This document shows positions 22,216 through 35,700 of a stretch of 62,000 nucleotides of DNA, piece after piece. A model generated the notes under the pieces. It saw only the letters and a list, made by a program, of their open reading frames with translations, was not told where the DNA came from and searched no databases. The stretch is from Glandiceps talaboti (Eukaryota > Hemichordata > Enteropneusta > Spengelidae). The translations under genes and the position numbers were made by a program. Where the stretch lies: the NCBI RefSeq assembly GCF_964340395.1, contig NC_135550.1:5663101-5725100 (forward strand). Reading direction: 5' to 3'. Numbering within the stretch: the first letter of the stretch is position 1; every line of letters starts with the position of its first letter.

Positions 22216-23108
22216 ATTCTAGGACAACTGCCCCCCCGGACAACTGCCCTCCGGACAATTGCCCCCGAAGGACAACTGCCCCCCGGATAATTGCCCCCGA
22301 AGGACAACTGCCCCCCGGACAATTGCCCCCGAAGGACAACTGCCCCCCCGGACAATTGCCCCCCGGACAACTGCCCCCGAAGGACTACTGCCCCCGAACG
22401 AAAAAAAAAACTAGTATTACAGATGTACGGGTTTGTCATTCATTAAAAAGTCACCGTCGGCAACTTACCGCCGCAATTTGCGTACATTATACTCACTACA
22501 TTCACATGTTTTACTCCATTGTTATCTGTGATAACTGTTACGTTATTCATAAATGTCGGCATGATGATTTAACTTACCGTCGTAATTCACATAATTTTCT
22601 GGAACATTCTTCTCCTCTTTGCAACCAGGTGTTTTTGTTTACGACTTAATACACAATAATTTACCACACTCTATAACCGATTATTGCACGCTGTTTAATT
22701 ACGAGAATGTGCATTCTGAGTCTCAATATTTTTTCTACTTTTGACTCGTTTTCTATCTTGTTACCTGTATATTTTGTATTGAACTGATAATAAATAAATC
22801 TTTTCCAGTAAAAAAATGACTTCGTGTTTGTGTTTAGTGAGTATAATGTACGCAAATTGCGTGGGTAAGTTGCCGACGGTGACTTTTTAATGAATGACAA
22901 ACCCGTACATCTAATACTAGTTTTTTTTTCGTTCGGGGGCAGTAGTCCGGGGGGGGGGGGGGCAGTTGTCCTCCGGGGGCAGTTGTCCGGGGGGAGGGCA
23001 ATTGTCCGGGGGGCAATTTTCCTTCGGGGGCAATTGTCCGGGGGGCAGTTGTCCTTCGGGGGCAATTGTCCGGGGGGCAGTTGTCCGAGGGGCAGTTGTC
23101 CTGTTACC
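22216..23108. mobile_element. Inverted-repeat element with minisatellite ends and 10-bp target duplication
   Basis: CAATGGAATG at 22206-22215 and 23109-23118 flanks an 893-bp segment. Its left end is an array of GGACAACTGCCCCC / GGACAATTGCCCCC units (to about 22398) followed by GTACGGGTTTGTCATTCATT. The right end is the reverse complement (from about 22865 through the GGGGGCAGTTGTCC units to 23104). No transposase. It ends 141 bp before the sialyltransferase start codon. Confidence 0.88.
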
Positions 23109-23249
23109 CAATGGAATGGACCAAAACGAACACTCTACATATAGATTAGCCCTTAATACGTCAATCGGCACCAAACTTTCAAATATGCACTTACGCTTAC
23201 CGCATAAGGGCACACTTGAGTGTATAGTGTGATTCAGCCTGCAGCACAG

Positions 23250-23766
23250 ATGCTTACAAAGTATACTAAGACATCGCTCTTCCTCGTCAACATATTATGC
23301 ATATCAACAATTGTCATGACTATATTTATGATTCATCACGAGGACAGCAAGCGATTTTTTAGCAGGGTGACCACATCAAAATCAGTTATGAGGTCTGAAA
23401 CTGACGCTGTACATGGGAACAACTTTGAGTACTTGTCGAGGATGGACTTTGAAGTAAATGTGTCCGAACCTGTGCTAAAATCTTATATTCAAAGCTACGA
23501 GAAAATGTTCAACTCCAGTTTGGCAGAGTTACCGAAGCATAAAGGTTCATATATCGGTAAATTAAATTCAACCGCTGAAGAAGTTGTTTGTACGATGTAC
23601 AAAAAGGCATACATGCGCGTATTAGATGAATTCACAAGCCCTTTTCGAGAGATGGGGATTGGTAATTTATTCAAAAAGCAGCCATTGATGAATATAAGCT
23701 ATCCTACCTGTGCGTTAGTTGGCAGCTCAGTTACTATCAAAGGATTAAATCTGGGTGCTGAAATAG
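23250..23766 (+). CDS. Sialyltransferase exon 1
   Basis: ATG at 23250 is the first after an in-frame stop at 23217. It encodes the signal anchor ([20 protein letters not shown]), the stem, and the first half of motif L up to GLNLGAEI. Donor AAATAG|GTGAGT at 23767, phase 1. Confidence 0.92.
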
Positions 23767-26700
23767 GTGAGTTTGACTTTATTAGTACACGTACATTGTG
23801 ATCGTGAAGTCATGAGAGTTATCGGGTTCAAAGTACACGGAGAAATGGACAGGAAGAATACGGTTGAAGTGGTAAAATATGAGTTAGAGGAATGTACATT
23901 TTATAAGGGGAGAACCATTTGATTGGGGGGGGGGGGGGCAGGAGGAAGTGGGTATGGCAGCAAACTTTTACACCATCACTGTGACAGCAATTTTTTTCTA
24001 TTGTCATCCCTGCATCAAATTATTTTTCCATGTGCAAAAGCAATGCAATTTTTTTTCTCGGCGACGCTAATATTTTCAATATTTGTGAGCAAGCCCTATG
24101 TTTTTTTCCAGCATTTATGATATAAAGCTGCTTTCACAAAAACTTGTTGGGGGGGGGGTCGGGGGATTTGGGGGGGTTCTCGAAAAAATAATGTAGTGTT
24201 GGCGGGGGGGGGGGTATCTGAACAAAATAATGTGGGTCATGGGGGGGGGGGGGTTACCCGAAAACATAAATTGACTTCATGACTCCTCACACATGGGAAA
24301 ATAAATGGTTGGTCAGCCTTTTTCAACAATAACAACAACAAAAACACCTAAGAAATTAATACATGTAACAACTGTCTTTTTTATTTTAAAATCCTTCAAA
24401 TTCCACATACGAAATAATACATCAATGTAAGAGTTGAATGGCAATTGTTGACCCTCACTCAATTTCTTTTCTCTAAATCATGACCCTTTCCTTGTTAAAA
24501 TATTCTAAGAAACTGCTGTCGACGTCAGGCATGGAAAAGGACACTAATTCCAGAATCAGTGGTTTCAAGGACTTAATCCCACCGCAGCCACCACATTGAA
24601 CATTTTAAAGGCATTGGTTATTTCTACAACCATCGAAGTGAATTTGTGTGAAATTGATACTGCATTAATCAACACTGGTGTTTGGATTTCAATGGCTGAG
24701 CTGGCAGCCAGAAAATCAACTCCCAAACACTAGATGGGCACGCTGCCGACATTGTCAGGACCGAGGTCATCATATCCATAACATTATCCCTAATATCTTA
24801 CCCAACTATTTCTGTTTTATTCCTGTGAGACCCAATTCTCTCCTCACATCATAACTGACAATTAACTGTTTGTTGTCCTGAACGATTTGATTTACACATA
24901 GTCTGATATTACGGACCCTAACCCTAACCCTAACCCTAACCGATGCAGTGATGGGATGCCAAAATCGCAAACATAATACATCATTAGACCATATAATGAG
25001 CGGTCAAAGTAAAATGTGACCCTCCCCTTATCCCATTTTCTAAAATACGGCCCTCCCCAAGAACCGATTTGTAAAAATGATGACCCCTAATTCCTTCGGC
25101 CCTCTCACCCTGTAATTACTGAAGGCTCCCTAATCTGGGCTGGTGGCCAGAACTCCCAAAGAGTAGATGACAAGACATTGCCGGGACCAAGGTCAATATC
25201 TCTATTCCGCACAACATTGCCCCCTCCCCACCTAATTCTCCGGTCCTCCGCCTTGTTATTAGTATTAATTACTGAAGCTTCCCTTTTAGAAATTACACAT
25301 GTTGTCGAGGGTATGCTCAGACATGTCTTATAAATTTGTGTAAAGGGCGAGATAAATAGTTCAATGTAGGATAAAAAACGAAATTCTTTTACTTTGGGTG
25401 GGGGTTGAGTCATTTTAGTTCTCATCCTACAAAATCGATTTTACTTTAAATGGATCTGTCTATATCCCCAAATGCAAATATTTCTAAAAAAAAAAAAAAA
25501 AAAAATATGTCGTCAAATTGAGAAATGGAAGAATTGCTTGGGCACCAAAATAAAGTAAAGTAATATCATAACTAGGCAAAGCCCATAAGCTGGCGCAGGG
25601 TAGATTCATGTCTTATTATTTTAGTACTACGAGTCAATACTGTGATATACTAGACTTTACCTCCATTCAAACTACATTTCTTTGAGCAATACATTGATCA
25701 AGTGTAACTGTTATCATGTTTTATTGCTTCAGTTTTCGTGCACATTGAAATCAACTCAGTCGTGTGTCCGTTTCCACTCTGAGATGAACACTTCTGCTCT
25801 ATCCCTAAGTAGTAGTTTCCTCCAGCTGTAGCATTGATCATGTAATATTTGAGTGGCAGGATTCATCAGTCTAATTCAGACATATCCGCAAAAAACAAAT
25901 TTAAAAAAAATAAAATATGTCTTTCAATATTATAAGGTTTGATCTGAATATATATAAAGTCACCTAAAGTGGATTTTTTCCCCAAGAAAAAGGTCAATTT
26001 TAATACATAACGAAATTACGGGCTATGAATAACTGAATACATTCATCACTTGCGTCGCAAATGTTTTGTTTACATGCTGCCGAACATCGCGATTTCTCAA
26101 TTCAATTCGAGGATTTAGGAAATTAATGTTACCGTACCAACAAACATAGAAAAGTAGTTATTCTTTTTAGAACATGTAAAAGAAATTTCAATTATCGACA
26201 ATATATAAATGTCAACACCGTACTTCCACAACCCCGAAATTCAACTGCACTGTGTCATCAGTGGTCTGTATCATGTACCATACATCAAACTTTCAAATAG
26301 TGTAACAATTTCTAGGGGTACAGTGCCTCCATACTCGTTTACAATATTATGATAATTGTACTAACGGGCCTACTTTTACAATATTGCAATGCATGGCGAT
26401 GTTATATTGCTGATATGACGACCGGAGTACAGTAGCAATATACATAGTATATGGAAGGTGCATGCGTAGTCACTGCGCCGCAATGGATCCTTGGGTGAAC
26501 CAAATTTTTGTCTCATACGCATAGACTTAAATACGACGCGCATGCGTACTAGTCATTGAGCCCCTACGCCAGCTATCAACAAAGAATGATTTGTAACTAC
26601 CCAGCAGTGCAGTCAAGTAGTTAATACAGCTAGCATGATTTACGCTGTAAAGGTTAAAAGTTTCGACCCCCCCCCCCACCTCCAGCCATTTAAATAACGC

Positions 26701-29700
26701 TAATTAAAGTGACAATGTGGATGAGGATTTGGTATTTATTTTGGATTTTTAGTTTATAAAACAACGTTATTAGTATATTTTTCTTGAAAACAACTATCTG
26801 AAAATACATATACCAAGATTGTTTATTACTCAATATATTTTAAGTATGAAAACATGGTAATGCTGTTTTATAAATTCAAAATTCAAATTAAATACCTATG
26901 TGTGAGCTTAGATGTAATGTAACACAATGACTCTATTACACAGCGTGTTAGTTTCAAATCCAGCTGTTCGTTTCTTTTATTTTGACTGACAAAAACTGTC
27001 AGTTTTAAACGCCACCCTGTCATTGTAACTGTAGTTTAAAGTCTGTGACATCACGTACCTGATCTGTATATCATAAATAAGATCGTACTTAATCTATGAG
27101 GCCAGAAAAAAGAGAAGAATTGGTTTAGGCCAGCGCGCTGTACAACCGACATTTGTAGTAATTGCGGACATTTGCACCATTTTCTATGTACTACAAATTG
27201 CCGATATTTGTAATAAATTTCAGAAAATTTGAACACTAAGCTTACCGTTTGCTCAGTACAAGGGAATATTAACGTCGAAAAATGTTTATGTTACATTGAT
27301 CAATTATGTAATTTTGATCTAAAGGACGCATTTCAGAAAAAACAGAGTAGAATGATTTATCTGAAATGCCTAGTTTTCAAACGCATTTGAAAACAACGCA
27401 ACAGCAAAGACTCTACTAATATAGCTTCGTTTGGGACGATCGCATGATATCGCACAAGCTAAATAAATGAACATCGTTCGTTTAGGACAACCCCCCCTCC
27501 CCCTACCCCTACCCCTAAACGAACGTTCACAACTATGACACCATATATGATGTAAACCATGATGAAAACTATAGCGGTCACACCCGACTACGGTCGATGC
27601 ATTGTTAAAACATGAACTTCCAACCTCATGAACCTGTTTACTGTGATAATGGTAAACACATCGAAATACTACCGGGAACTATACACCGTGACTGTATATC
27701 ACATTAGAGGTAAAATTTTATCAGCTTATCAACATCTCACTAGTACTAGTAAATACATTACGTTTTTATAATTGAAGGCGTGGAAGTCTTCGACATTCGT
27801 TCGATTAGAAGTGCGAAATGAAGTTCAGCAATCGTGTTGACGCCAGCCCCCTCCACGAAAGAAGTTCGCTTATTGAGCTGATTTGTGTGACATTGTGCGA
27901 TCGCCCCTTAGTAAATTAGTAACAATTTTCGTCTGCATCAACATTGAAACTATAGATTATTGCAAATGAAACACTTTTGACAACAGCACTGGCGCTCTTC
28001 TACTAGTTGTAACCCTGACCTACTCTATTCATTCTACTCTTTTGTCCTGAAATGAGTTCTTTAGGAGATGAAAATTACAATTTCATTTTTATTAATTTTT
28101 TTTAGTGTAATTGTCATTGTGATGTATGGTACACGTTTTGTTCAATCGTTTATTGTATTTTATCAAGGTCGTCTTCTGTTATTGGGCTAAGCCTGTTGGA
28201 TGATGAATGAATACAAAAACTAGAATTTAATTAAAGTGTATGTAAATAGGTTTCCAAAGTTTCCGACTTTTTGCCTGCAAATGACATAGTTTGATTAAAG
28301 ATTTGTGTGACATTTTTGACAAAAGTATGATATTAATTACGAAAAATGGATTTTTTTGGAAACATTCCGGAAATTACCGAAGTTGTTTATGTATTTCATG
28401 ACATCACAACCAGAACGAACTTCAAATATGTCCGATTGCATAACAAGCGATAGCGATTTTAGTGGAATCACGTTCTACTATTTAGAAGTCGAAATTGACA
28501 ATGACAATACTACATGCAGTACTAGTGATGACGAAGAAGATGTGGTAGTGGGGGATGCTTGTATTGTACCATATATGTATGAACCACTACCACAACCACA
28601 ACTATAGCCAAACAACAATCCCCACCTGCAGATGGTCGTTGACGATGTTATTGTCGACAGAATAAATAATACTGACCGGTAAGTTATGATAATAAAAAGT
28701 AGATATTTTAAATTGGCAGATCAAGGAAAAAATTAAGTCGAAATTTCGAAAGTAGTTGTACCATTGAGATCATAACACCATAACAGTAGTACTATTTGGG
28801 GTTATATCGACTGCCTGACTACACAATGTGTGTACGTACGCTAACTGTGTTTGAACCGCCATTCATATATTTCATGAGAACGTCTATGTAATTGAAGGTC
28901 TGATCGGTTGTCAATGTTTAAAGGATTTTGTGGAATTATCACTACCAGAAAAAATCAGAACAGTTCAGGAACGGCCAAATAATTTCCAGGGTAGCTGGGC
29001 GAGGTCTACCGCTAGAGCACCTAGTACAGTTTCGCACGACGTGTGACAAGACACGCTCCGGAGAACACGCTACATAAATCTTCATGACGTTATATACCTT
29101 TTTAGTGAGTGAAAGTGTTTTTCAGGAGTATGTCAAAGCAGAGGTTTCCCTAATTTACTATGACAGGTCATATTACAGTAAATCTTCCTGCAGACTGTAT
29201 TTGAAACCTAGCATTGAGATTTGGCTTTTGTATATATTTTGGTAAAGTTTCATTTTTTTTTATTTATTTATTTGTTTATTTTTTTAGGGGGGGGACATTT
29301 GAAAGACAGAAATTTGACGCCGCTGGTTGGTTTGGGTATGCATATCATTAACATTAACAACAACTATGATTGTTTCTGACCGTTTAATCACTGTAAATGT
29401 AGGATTTTGACATTTTTCAATGGCCACTTTGAGCTCCCATCCAATTTAGGACACGACTAACAGTAGATCATATCCAGTGTTTAGCAAACTTTAATTTGTA
29501 TTCCACGATATATATATAAAGAACTCGATACATGCCGAAAAGAATTTTATATACATGTGTGTGTGTGTGTATATATGACAAAATTATATACTTATATATG
29601 ACAGAATTATAAAATAAAAAAATTGAAAAATAAAATTCACATTCAAAATGTTCTTTTTGGCCTACTCGGCTTGCCATATATATCGGTATGCAAGGCTACG

Positions 29701-32700
29701 ATTGAAAATAGTGAATGAAAACCACAATTACAGTCTTGCGTGTGTGTACATGTGTAAATCACATGTGTTTGTATTATGTGATGTGATACGACTCCGTAGA
29801 CAATCCTCTGCTCTGATAACTTACAAGCCGCTAAGCCTTGTCAACCTGTTACAACATGTTTCGTTCTCGATACCAGCAGCTATATGCAGTATGTACTCAG
29901 TGCGTGGTGGCAATATAATGTAAAAGGGAGCATTTTGTTAGCGATGACATCAAAGTATAAAACATTAGTACTAATATTTACCACCATTTACATCCTCACC
30001 GCTGTATATGTGTTCCATCCGAAGAACAGAAGTCAGTGCAGTGTGGAAAATGTTAATGCTAGTGATGGTATTTTCCCCGATAAAATCAATATCAATGCAA
30101 CAAGTCACATAATATCTATAGCAGGCGTGTTGCAATATTCAATAAAACACACTTTCATGCAAAAACCACATTTCTATCCGTGAAACAAATTGATGTTTTC
30201 ATTTGGTTAATTTACACATTTATATTCGTAGAATCATCGTATTATTTATGCTAAAATTCAATGCTTATGGAGTCATAATGGCCGAATGGTTGACTGACCT
30301 TTTGGAATCTGCATGTTTCACTTTCGAGCCCCATCACCACTGTTTGTTTCTGAATGGCTAAGGTTCTTGGGCAAGATTTGAACAACGATTTTTGAGCTTC
30401 AGTCAACCCAGCTGTATAATTGGGGAACTGGTACCCACTGTACATGCTGTCATTCCACTGGGTTTACAGTGCAGAGGGTGTCATTCAACTAAGTGAATGT
30501 AGAAAAGGTTGTCATTCCACTGTTTACATACTGGAAATGATGTCATTCCAGTTTCAAAACATTGAAAATGCTGTTACTCCACTTATTTTATAGAGTAGTG
30601 GCTGTCATTCCACTGGTTTTACAGTGCAGAGGGTGTGATTCAACTAACTAAATGCAGAAAAGGGTGTTATTCCACTGTTTACCCACTGTAAATGCTGTCA
30701 TTCCAGTTTCAAAGCATTGAGAATGCTATCATTTCACATATGTTATAGAGTGGAGGCTGTCATTTGACTTGTTTTACAGTGCAGTGGGTGTCATTCAACT
30801 AACTGAATGTAGAAAAGGGTGTCATTCCACTGTTGACATACTGGAAATGCTGTCAGTCCAGTTCCAAAGCATCGGAAATGCTGTCATTCCACTTATTTTA
30901 TAGACTGGTGGCTGTCATTACACTGGTTTTACAGTGCATTGGGTCATTCACGTAACTAAATTCAGAAAAGGGTGTCATTCCACAGTTTACCCACTGTAAA
31001 TGTTGTCATTCGTTTTCTGTCATTCGGGTTGTCGTTCGTTTTAGTGTCACCCCGTTTAATCACTGGTAAATGTAGTATTTTGACATTTTTTCCACTTTGA
31101 GCACCCATCCAATTGGAACGATGCGACTGATATTATACAGAGACTGACAGGAAACATAGGACAGAAAGATGTCAGCGAATTTGTCTTTTATGTGATTTAG
31201 TCGAATTAAGTCGAAGACGAGTACCATTTTTTTTTACTAGTTTTCACTTTCTTTTCTAATGTAAGGACAAAATATATTCCTTGGCAATATTTGGATCCGA
31301 AAACTGCGCTAGGTGGTAAAGTACAATTATGTATAGTCAGATTATCAGAAACTGTCAGCAAAGGTTTGTAATAAAAACTCCTCCATGAGAATCAAGATAC
31401 ATTGATTAAAGTTTTGAGGTAAGCTGACCAGATTACTAAATAACGAAATGTCACAGAACTGTAGGAAACGAAAAAAATACAACCCATTGAAAAAATTCAC
31501 ATCAATATTCACATTAAACTTAAAGTAACAAATAGTTATTATTACATGACCATGGATTCTAACAATTACTTATATAGTAACATTATGTCTGTTCAGGCCT
31601 TGTCAAACTGTCTGTTTACTGTGCAAAATATTATGTAGTAGTATAGTATAGTGGTATAGCTCAATACCTAAGCCTGGAGAATAAATGATTTGGTATTTGG
31701 TAATGTTCGCGCAGTCAGTCACAAATTGAAGCCACATCACGACTTTCATTATCATGTCACGGTTATAGCCGTTAGAATATTGATATACAAACTTCGGTTA
31801 TACGGAATTGATTTAGGACATGTCGACGGGAAATTCAATTACCTAATTTCTATCCAGATAATTCATTACATGTAGCACTGAACTTTACCTAGGTTTGTAA
31901 AAAAAGGACTGTACAAAGGGATTATGGTTAGCCATGTCAAATAAGGTCGCGCTGTAAAAGTTCTTACTTGTGCACCCCAGTTTGTTGTACAACTTGATGC
32001 TATTATAGAATCCTTAGTAATTGTAGTGCTACACTTCTATAAAAACTAAAACGTTTGTTTGTTTATTTTCAAATGTTGTGCATTTATGTTCGTTCATTTA
32101 GAAATTGAGTGGTTTTGATAACACACCTTCTCATTTATATACCTTTTTTTAAATTTGGTGTTCATGAAATCTCCATTACAGTAACGTCATTAATATGTAT
32201 AAGTCTCCTATCATTGCTTCTTTGTTGTTCTTTAATTTTCTTACCATCGTCAGGGCATGTCCAGATATTTTTCTTACGCAACGTAAAGTAGGCGGATCGT
32301 CAGGTCAAACCGTAGGTAGGACTATGCCAGATAGTCAGAAGTACCATGATACAACTACTTTGCTTTACCAAAGCAGTTCAAACAGTGTGGGCGTATGATG
32401 ATTGTCAGATTGATGAAATAGTTGGAAAGGAGCCGAGGTTATGTTTTTTTTTCTAAAGAGCTTGATACATGCCACTGTCGTTATAAGAATGCAGCGTTTG
32501 ATAGCACGCCAGAACCTTTCGGACATTACAAGGTGGCCCATAAAAAGTTAGCAAATAACAAGAGTTTACTACAGAAATTTTATACATGTCTGTATAGTTA
32601 TTTAATTCCACACTATTTGGTAGGAAGCCAAAAAAAATGTGAGTAAGCAAACTGTGATCATTATGGAATCGAGTTTTGAGAATATCGTAACCCAAGAAGA

Positions 32701-35700
32701 AAAATTGATCAAACTCTGTGAAACGAGTTTGAAAGTACATTTTTTGCAAAGGAAGGGTTTGGTCACAGTGTTACAGTGAAATTCGTCCTGACACAAACTC
32801 GTCTAGGTGTAAATTCACACCTGAGATAAGATACTCATTGGTCACAATACTTCCGTGAGAGTTTGCATTGATGAAGTGTAAAAGAAGTAGATGAACACAT
32901 TATATAGACTGTACTGTTCCGGTCTAACAAGACCTGGTTCTCTCTGGAATGTGAATTTTTATTTTGAAGTAACCACAGATGAGGCAAAGGCATGAAGGTA
33001 TACACAAAAATAGAAGTACACCTTTTACATGCATACAAATATGTTTAGGGTCGGGGCTCAAAGTAGGGTTGGCCGAGATATCCGAAACACACGCTTTGTT
33101 TTTATTTGGCCTTAGAGGATGTAAGTGTATCACTATACAAAGGACTATACATAATATGCACACATTTATCAATTCAAATTAACGTGAAATGAACCTAAGA
33201 AATAAATTCTTCAAACTTCAACCTATTAGTTCAAATCAATCAAAAAATAGGGATCACCACACAAAGTTTTGGAATATAGCTCAAAATCATATTCAAGTTA
33301 ACAAATTTAGAAATCGAATCCAATATGGCCACCGAATACTGTGCAAAAATAAAAGTTTGACGATGTCATTTCCTTGAAAAGAAGACGGTGAACCCAAAAT
33401 TTCGTACATTATTTAAAAGGGATCAGGAACAAACTTTCGTACGACAGAGAATTGAACAACTTTGATTTTCAGGGAATTTTTTTTTCAGAGGTGCATTTTA
33501 CCTATAATTAAAACCAAAATATGGTGACAGTAGGCTCGCACTTTTCGCAATTTGAAAAACTACTTTTGCTTTCTGTACAAGGGAATTAGACGTCGAAAGA
33601 ATTTTTTGTTACATACATGAATTATGTAGTTTTGATCTAAAGGACGCATTTCAGAACAACAGAGTAGAATGAGTTGTCTTTCATATTACCAACTATCAGG
33701 CAGTAAACAAAAACAAGTGTAGGTCAGCATTACAACTCATACAAATCACAGCAGTTGGGTTGGTGAAGAGCGCCACCATATTGCGGTAACATACAAGGGT
33801 ATGTTTTTATTGATTCATCTGTTTGAAGAGGCTGTTGTCTGAATGTCGTAATGACGTAACAGCAAAGACTCGACTAATATAGCTTTGGTTGGGACGATCG
33901 CACAATTTCGCACAAGCTGAATAAACGAACATCGTTCGTTTAGGACAAAACCACCTCCCCCTCTCCCTATCCCTAAACGAACGTTCACAAGTGTGACATA
34001 TGATGTGAAGTATAATGAAAACTGTAGCGGTCACACCACTACGATCGATGCAATATTAAAACATGATGGTAAATTTATCAAACATGAAGTTCCAACCTTA
34101 TGAACCTGTCTACTGATGAGATGACGGTAAACACATCAAAATACTACCGGGAACCCAGCAATGCATCTCACATTAGAAGTAAATTTTGATCCGCTTATCA
34201 ACATTTCACTAGTACATACGATTTTATCATTAAAGGCGTGAAAGTCTTCGACGGTTGGTTAGAAGTGTGAAAATGAAGTTCAGCAATCGTATTGACGCAA
34301 GGCCAGCCACCCTTAGTAAACGGACGAAGATCGCGTATTGAGCTTGTGTGACATTGTGCGATCGATCCTGGGCCTTGGTAAATTAGGTGCCATGCGCAAT
34401 ATACTGTGTAGGTGCTATCGCTCACCTTTTCTCGTCTGCATCAACAATGAATCTATAGATTATTGCAAATGAAACAGATACATTTTGACAACAGCATGAA
34501 AACAGATGAATTAATAAAAACATAACATTGTATGCCACCGCAATAATATGGTGGCGCTCTTCACCAAACCTACTACTAGTTGTTACGCTGACCTACTATT
34601 CATTGTAATCTTTTGTCCTGAAATGAGTCCTTTCGGAGATAAAAATTACAGAATTTAATTAATGTTACATAAATCTTCATGACGTCTATATTCCCTTGTA
34701 CTGAGTGAAAGTGTTTTTCAGGAGTATGTCAAAGCAGAGGTATCCCTATTTTACCATTGCAGGTCATATTACTTCCTGCAGACGAAATATTTAAATGTTT
34801 TAAATGTCAACAGTATAGCGAAGGTAGTAACTGTATTTGAAACCTAGCATTGAGATTTGGCTTTTGTATATATTTTGGTAAAGTTTCATTTTTTATTTAT
34901 TTTATTTATTTATTTATTTATTTTTTTTTTTTGGGGGGGACATTTGAAAGATAGAAATTTGACGCCGCTGGTTGGTTTGGGTATGCATATTATTAACATT
35001 AACAACAACTATGATTGTTTCTGACCGTTTAATCACTGTAAATGTAGGATTTTGACATTTTTCAATCGCCACTTTGAGCTCCCATCCAATTTAGGACACG
35101 ACTGACAGTAGATCATATCCAGTGTTTAGCAAACTTTGTATTCCACGATATATATATATATATTATTTATATATGACAGAATTATAAAAAAACATATCGT
35201 ACAAGTAATTTTAAAAATTAAAATAATTAAAAAAAAATCATATTCAAAATGTTCGTTTTTGGCCTACTCGGCTTGCCTTTATATCGGTATGAAGGCTACG
35301 ATGTGAAAGTGAATAAAAACCACAATTACAGTCTTGTGTGTGTACATGTTTAAATCACATGTGTTTGTGTGATGTGATGTCATACGACGCCGTAGACAAT
35401 CCTCTGCTCTGATAACTTACAAGCCGCTAAGCCTTGTCAACCTCTTACAACATGATTCGTTCTCGATAAAATTCACATTCACATTCAAAATGTTCTTTTT
35501 GGCCTACTCGGCTTGCCTTTATATCGGTATGCAAGGCTACGATTAACAATAGCGAATGAAAACCACAATTACAGTCTTGTGTGTGTACATGTTTAAATCA
35601 CATGTGTTTGTGTGATGTGATGTCAAAGGACTCCGTAGACAATCCTCTGCTCAGATAACTTACAAGCCGCTAAGCCTTGTCAACCTGTTACAACATGATT

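Larger units (their letters stand above)
27225..33555. repeat. Tandem unit 1 of 3 (about 6.3 kb)
   Basis: Starts near AATTTGAACACTAAGC and contains, in order: GATCTAAAGGACGCATTTCA, the hairpin GAACATCGTTCGTTTAGG/CCTAAACGAACGTTC, a region found only here (28065-29065), a signal-anchor ORF, a SINE, a TGTCATTCCA minisatellite, a conserved non-coding region and a small exon-like ORF. Units 2 and 3 repeat the same order in the same orientation. Confidence 0.92.

Noticed and set aside
22194-23232. Pro- or Gly-rich frames on both strands
   Set aside because: Products of the GGACAACTGCCCCC minisatellite arms.
28389-28607. Firm call of a transposon-associated protein from the PYMYEP motif
   Set aside because: The motif is short, only one of three units carries it and no further exon was found; kept as a low-confidence feature only.
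30278-30360. A functional tRNA gene
   Set aside because: A- and B-box resemblance only; no acceptor stem or cloverleaf, and it is followed by a SINE body.
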